The notes below the pieces were generated by a model. It was not told the origin of the DNA. It made no database searches and worked only from the letters and a program-made list of their open reading frames with translations. From Deltaproteobacteria bacterium (lineage in GTDB: Bacteria > Desulfobacterota > JADFXK01), in the NCBI GenBank assembly GCA_015233285.1, contig JADFYA010000063.1:1-12736 (forward strand): a stretch of DNA of 12,736 bases, written 5' to 3'. Of this stretch, positions 10,852-12,736 are shown piece after piece. Each line of letters begins with the position of its first letter. Positions within the stretch are counted from its first letter, which is position 1. The position numbers and the translations under genes were made by a program.

Positions 10852-10881
10852 ACTATACCACGAACTCGTCGGTTTGGTCAA
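10852..10881 (-). promoter_or_regulatory. Sigma-70 promoter for carB
   Basis: On the minus strand TTGACC (10881-10876) and TATAGT (10857-10852) are 18 bp apart, each a 5/6 match. Transcription from about 10846 would leave a 5' leader of nearly 250 nt before carB, long enough for leader-based control. A second weaker candidate, TGCTTTATAAA, lies about 25-35 nt before the carB start. Confidence 0.65.
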
Positions 10882-10928
10882 CGTAAAGAAGATATCTAAT
10901 ATTTTTTCCAGAAGTTAGTCCAATTGAC

Positions 10929-10969
10929 GCCGACCCGTACAAATAAACACCGGGTGGCCTGTTTTTTTT
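10929..10969 (+). terminator. Rho-independent terminator, plus strand
   Basis: GCC-g-ACCCG (10929-10937) pairs with CGGGT-GGC (10951-10958) as an 8-bp GC-rich stem with one bulged G and a 13-nt loop. CTG and eight T residues (10962-10969) follow. The T tract lies only on the plus-strand side. No convincing plus-strand gene precedes it, so it may end antisense or read-through transcription over the carB leader. Confidence 0.6.
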
Positions 10970-10971
10970 GT

Positions 10972-11109
10972 CCGGGCCGAGCCGAACCTGAATCGGACCC
11001 GCCTTAACACTTTAATTCCTGTCTGATCAATGTGTTATCATTAGACAGGGCCGAGTCTGACCTTCTTGCCCGGCCCAACTCGGGAGAATTCCCCATGCCC
11101 TGGGAATTC
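10972..11109. repeat. Cluster of inverted repeats (possible structured RNA or protein-binding region)
   Basis: Several perfect arms occur within 138 bp: CCGGGC (10972) with GCCCGG (11068); CCTGTCT (11018-11024) with AGACAGG (11043-11049); CCGAGT with ACTCGG (about 11051-11083); and GAATTCCC (11086-11093) with GGGAATTC (11102-11109). GGGCCGAG also occurs twice in direct orientation (about 10974 and 11048). No T tract follows, so these are not simple terminators. Which strand, if either, is transcribed cannot be told. Confidence 0.4.
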
Positions 11110-11309
11110 ACCCTATGAAAATGATTCCGGCCTCCTATGTACAAACCGCCGTCTTGAGGTTACCATTTATCCTCCTGAATAACTAATATAGTCATTGAAA
11201 GACCGACAGTCAACGGACCCGGACAGACAGCCGGCATATCCAGGCCGCCGGGTCACAACGCCAAACTTGGTAAAGAAAATGAATAGTACACATCTCAGAG
11301 GATACCCGC

Positions 11310-11792
11310 ATGAACGAAACGATAAAGGACAACCTTGCCGATAGTACCGACCAACCCATGGCCGTGTCGTCGGAAGTCTGTCAGTCAATAGCCCGAATGT
11401 CGGACTGGTGGCCGGACCTGGTTCGAACCATAATTGTCCAAAATTGTTACAAGCCTATCTGGAATATGATGAATAATTGGAGAAAATGGACACTTGGCAG
11501 CCTGCCTATGATAAACCCGAATCTGCCGTTAGACCCTTTCAGCCGGTTGCGGGAAGCGTCTGTCACCGGTCTGGCCTCCTACGCCAGGCTTTGTGATCCC
11601 CAACTCAAAAACTTGAATACCCTGGTCCAAGAAGGTTGTGAGATAGGGCAAAAATATACTGCAGGGGCCGGCGTTGATCTGGCGGCTCTTCTGAGCACCC
11701 TAAGAAAAGCTCAACATGATGATTGTGCCGCCACCGGTTACCTTCCGGAGGCCGCGGCCAACCCTGCCGAGGTTGAACAGAGTTTCAGTTAA
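11310..11792 (+). CDS. Unrecognised protein, 160 aa
   Basis: I do not recognise this family. The ATG at 11310 has a good site (AGAGGA, 7 nt spacing) and the frame stays open for 160 codons. The protein is soluble-looking, with no signal peptide or membrane helix. It has a tryptophan-rich central part (SDWWPDLVRT at 31-40, PIWNMMNNWRKW at 49-60), five cysteines spread out without a metal-binding spacing, an amphipathic helical part (about 78-135) and an Ala/Glu-rich tail. It is followed 106 bp later by the GAF gene on the same strand, so the two may be co-transcribed. The gap contains a 7-bp hairpin (11834-11859) with no T tract. The helical make-up is loosely phasin-like, but that is only an impression. 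Confidence 0.65.
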   Translation: MNETIKDNLADSTDQPMAVSSEVCQSIARMSDWWPDLVRTIIVQNCYKPIWNMMNNWRKWTLGSLPMINPNLPLDPFSRLREASVTGLASYARLCDPQLKNLNTLVQEGCEIGQKYTAGAGVDLAALLSTLRKAQHDDCAATGYLPEAAANPAEVEQSFS

Positions 11793-11898
11793 CCGGCATC
11801 AAGAGACAGCCGCCAATTCAGGCTCCCCGGGCACGGCTTCATCACCGCCCCGGAAGCCGCTCCCAATCGGCCGATAAAGTGAGGCGGTCCCAAAAACA

Positions 11899-12459
11899 AT
11901 GGGAAAAAAACAAATGTATCTAAACACTTTATCACACATCATCAAGGTCTTGGCCATGTGGCAGGACCCTCAAACAGCGGTTTCACTTATCCTGCAAGAC
12001 GTTAAAACGGCCTTGGAGGCAAAGGGATCCAGCCTGTTAATGGTCAAGGAAAAGACAGACGAATTAGAAGTTGTCATGTCCCAGGGCCTTAGTGACCTTT
12101 ATCTTCACAAAGGACCGGTGAGCACCGCCGGGGTGCCGGACCGGCCCGTGTTAATCCATGATGCCGCCAATGATCTACGAGCTCAATATCCGGAGGCGGC
12201 CGCTGTAGAAGGGATTGCCTCGATCTTGTCGATCCCGATCATCGTCCGTAAAAACACCATTGGCGCCTTGAGAATTTATACAGCCCAGCCCTGGAATCCG
12301 ACCGCCGATGATCTGAATTTTACCCAGGCTGTGGCCCAACTTGCCGGGATGGCGCTGGAGATGTCCCGTCTCAACTCCACGCCGGATAAACCCCTCCGCC
12401 AGGCCACCGCGGCCAAGTCCCAAACATGGGAAATTTACCCGGCCCATAACGAAGGATGA
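11899..12459 (+). CDS. Stand-alone GAF-domain protein
   Basis: The 186-aa protein is almost entirely one GAF domain (about 20-157). It opens with a helix and DPQTAVSLILQDVKTALEAKGSSLLMV, continues with LEVVMSQGLSDLYLHKGPV, the SILSIPIIVRKNTIGALRIYTAQPW strand pair typical of GAF cores, and the closing helix DDLNFTQAVAQLAGMALEMSRL. GAF domains bind small ligands such as cyclic nucleotides or haem, or act as protein-interaction modules. No kinase, cyclase or phosphodiesterase output domain is attached, and the ~28-residue tail is low-complexity. It may work with the 160-aa upstream product or with a partner elsewhere. The start is uncertain: ATG 11899 has GAGG 14 nt upstream, and ATG 11914 is an alternative with GGGA 9 nt before it. 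Confidence 0.82.
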   Translation: MGKKQMYLNTLSHIIKVLAMWQDPQTAVSLILQDVKTALEAKGSSLLMVKEKTDELEVVMSQGLSDLYLHKGPVSTAGVPDRPVLIHDAANDLRAQYPEAAAVEGIASILSIPIIVRKNTIGALRIYTAQPWNPTADDLNFTQAVAQLAGMALEMSRLNSTPDKPLRQATAAKSQTWEIYPAHNEG

Positions 12460-12466
12460 CAAAAGT

Positions 12467-12540
12467 GGTGCCCGTTGCTGGTTGCCGGTTACCCGTTACT
12501 GGTTGAAAACAATCATTAACCTGCAACATGCAACCCAATG
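12467..12540. repeat. GGTT/GCAAC-type repeat tract
   Basis: The segment repeats short related units: CCGTTGCTGGTT, GCCGGTTAC, CCGTTACTGGTT, then TAACCTGCAAC and ATGCAACC. The GTTGC/GGTTAC units in the first half are roughly complementary to the GCAACC/TAACC units in the second, so the tract is also an imperfect inverted repeat. It begins just after the GAF gene stop. Confidence 0.5.
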
Positions 12541-12560
12541 TCATTGACTTAAGGGTAGGG

Positions 12561-12644
12561 TCATCGGATCCTATTCTAATAAATGGTTAATTCCGATGAA
12601 GCCCTGAAAGGGCGCTCTAGGTTAGCCCAGGGCAACGCCCTGGG
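12561..12644. repeat. REP-like palindromic element (nested hairpins)
   Basis: Three perfect inverted repeats follow each other. TCATCGGA (12561-12568) pairs with TCCGATGA (12592-12599). GCCCT-GAA-AGGGC occupies 12601-12613. CCCAGGGC-AAC-GCCCTGGG occupies 12626-12644 (8-bp stem, 3-nt loop). Paired compact hairpins in non-coding DNA next to a gene end are the hallmark of REP-type dispersed repeats. No T tract follows, so it is not a standard terminator. No RAYT transposase is in the window. Confidence 0.65.
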
Positions 12645-12736
12645 AAATACGGCATGTTACGTGTCAGCGGGATGGTCAGGAGGTCGGCCGGCCCCCAAAA
12701 TCATTTCCTCTGAATGGAATGTCCGGCTACGGCTGA

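Larger units (their letters stand above)
10599..11309. other. Long intergenic region between divergent carB and the plus-strand genes
   Basis: These 711 bp hold no gene I can support firmly. From left to right they contain the carB leader, with two overlapping 28-codon minus-strand ORFs (10639-10725 and 10722-10808, sharing ATGA). Then come the carB promoter (10852-10881), a plus-strand intrinsic terminator (10929-10969), a run of inverted repeats (10972-11109), and the upstream region of the 160-aa gene, where no clear promoter is visible (a TATAGT near 11190 lacks a -35). Confidence 0.6.

Noticed and set aside
10666..10899. Plus-strand 77-codon frame (GTG start) ending 30 bp before the plus-strand terminator
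   Set aside because: No ribosome binding site, an atypical composition, and it covers the carB leader and lies beside the strong minus-strand promoter. The nearby terminator keeps it barely possible, but I cannot support it as a gene.
11115..11186. 23-codon plus-strand frame downstream of the GAATTCCC hairpin
   Set aside because: Too short, no ribosome binding site, no recognisable features.
11421..11430. GGTTCGAACC, resembling a tRNA T-loop
   Set aside because: The flanking bases do not form a T-stem, and no acceptor, D or anticodon arms can be built. It lies inside the 160-aa coding frame.
11834..11859. CGGCTTC/GAAGCCG hairpin between the two plus-strand genes as a terminator
   Set aside because: No T tract follows and the 12-nt loop is long. 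It is more likely incidental or an RNA-stability element.

Overview
The window looks like chromosomal DNA from a Gram-negative bacterium, most plausibly a member of Desulfobacterota (the former Deltaproteobacteria). The main reasons are a corC-lnt-prfB cluster, a DUF342/FapA protein, a bacterial PAC2-family protein and HAMP-type linker sequence of a style common in that group. The presence of Lnt implies a diderm that makes triacylated lipoproteins. The phylum is an inference from gene content and style, not from a marker-gene tree.

Layout: positions 1-10598 are coded entirely on the minus strand. In transcription order they hold carB (10598-7377, complete, 1073 aa), a 404-bp gap with a perfect 16-bp palindrome and a possible 43-codon ORF, fapA/DUF342 (6972-5266), an unrecognised HAMP-linker plus HEPN-like gene (5229-4438), corC (4262-3378), lnt (3409-1829, overlapping corC by 32 bp), prfB (1755-663, read through a programmed +1 frameshift) and a PAC2-family gene (603 to the window edge, 3' end missing). 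A consensus sigma-70 promoter (TTGACA, 17 bp, TAGAAT) sits just before corC, so corC-lnt-prfB-PAC2 probably forms one transcription unit. fapA and the HEPN-like gene, 36 bp apart, form another. carB has its own near-consensus promoter and a leader of about 250 nt.

A 711-bp region without a convincing gene (10599-11309) separates carB from two plus-strand genes. It carries the carB promoter, a plus-strand intrinsic terminator and a cluster of inverted repeats. The plus-strand genes are an unrecognised 160-aa protein (11310-11792) and a stand-alone GAF-domain protein (11899-12459). The last 277 bp are non-coding and contain GGTT-type repeats and a REP-like double hairpin, which suggests a dispersed genomic repeat.

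Functionally the window is mostly housekeeping: pyrimidine/arginine precursor synthesis (CarB), lipoprotein N-acylation (Lnt, with the CBS protein CorC) and translation termination (RF2). The less understood parts are the HAMP/HEPN-like protein, the PAC2 protein, the plus-strand pair and the structured intergenic regions. I see no CRISPR array, no intact mobile element, no tRNA or rRNA, and no clear multi-gene defence system.
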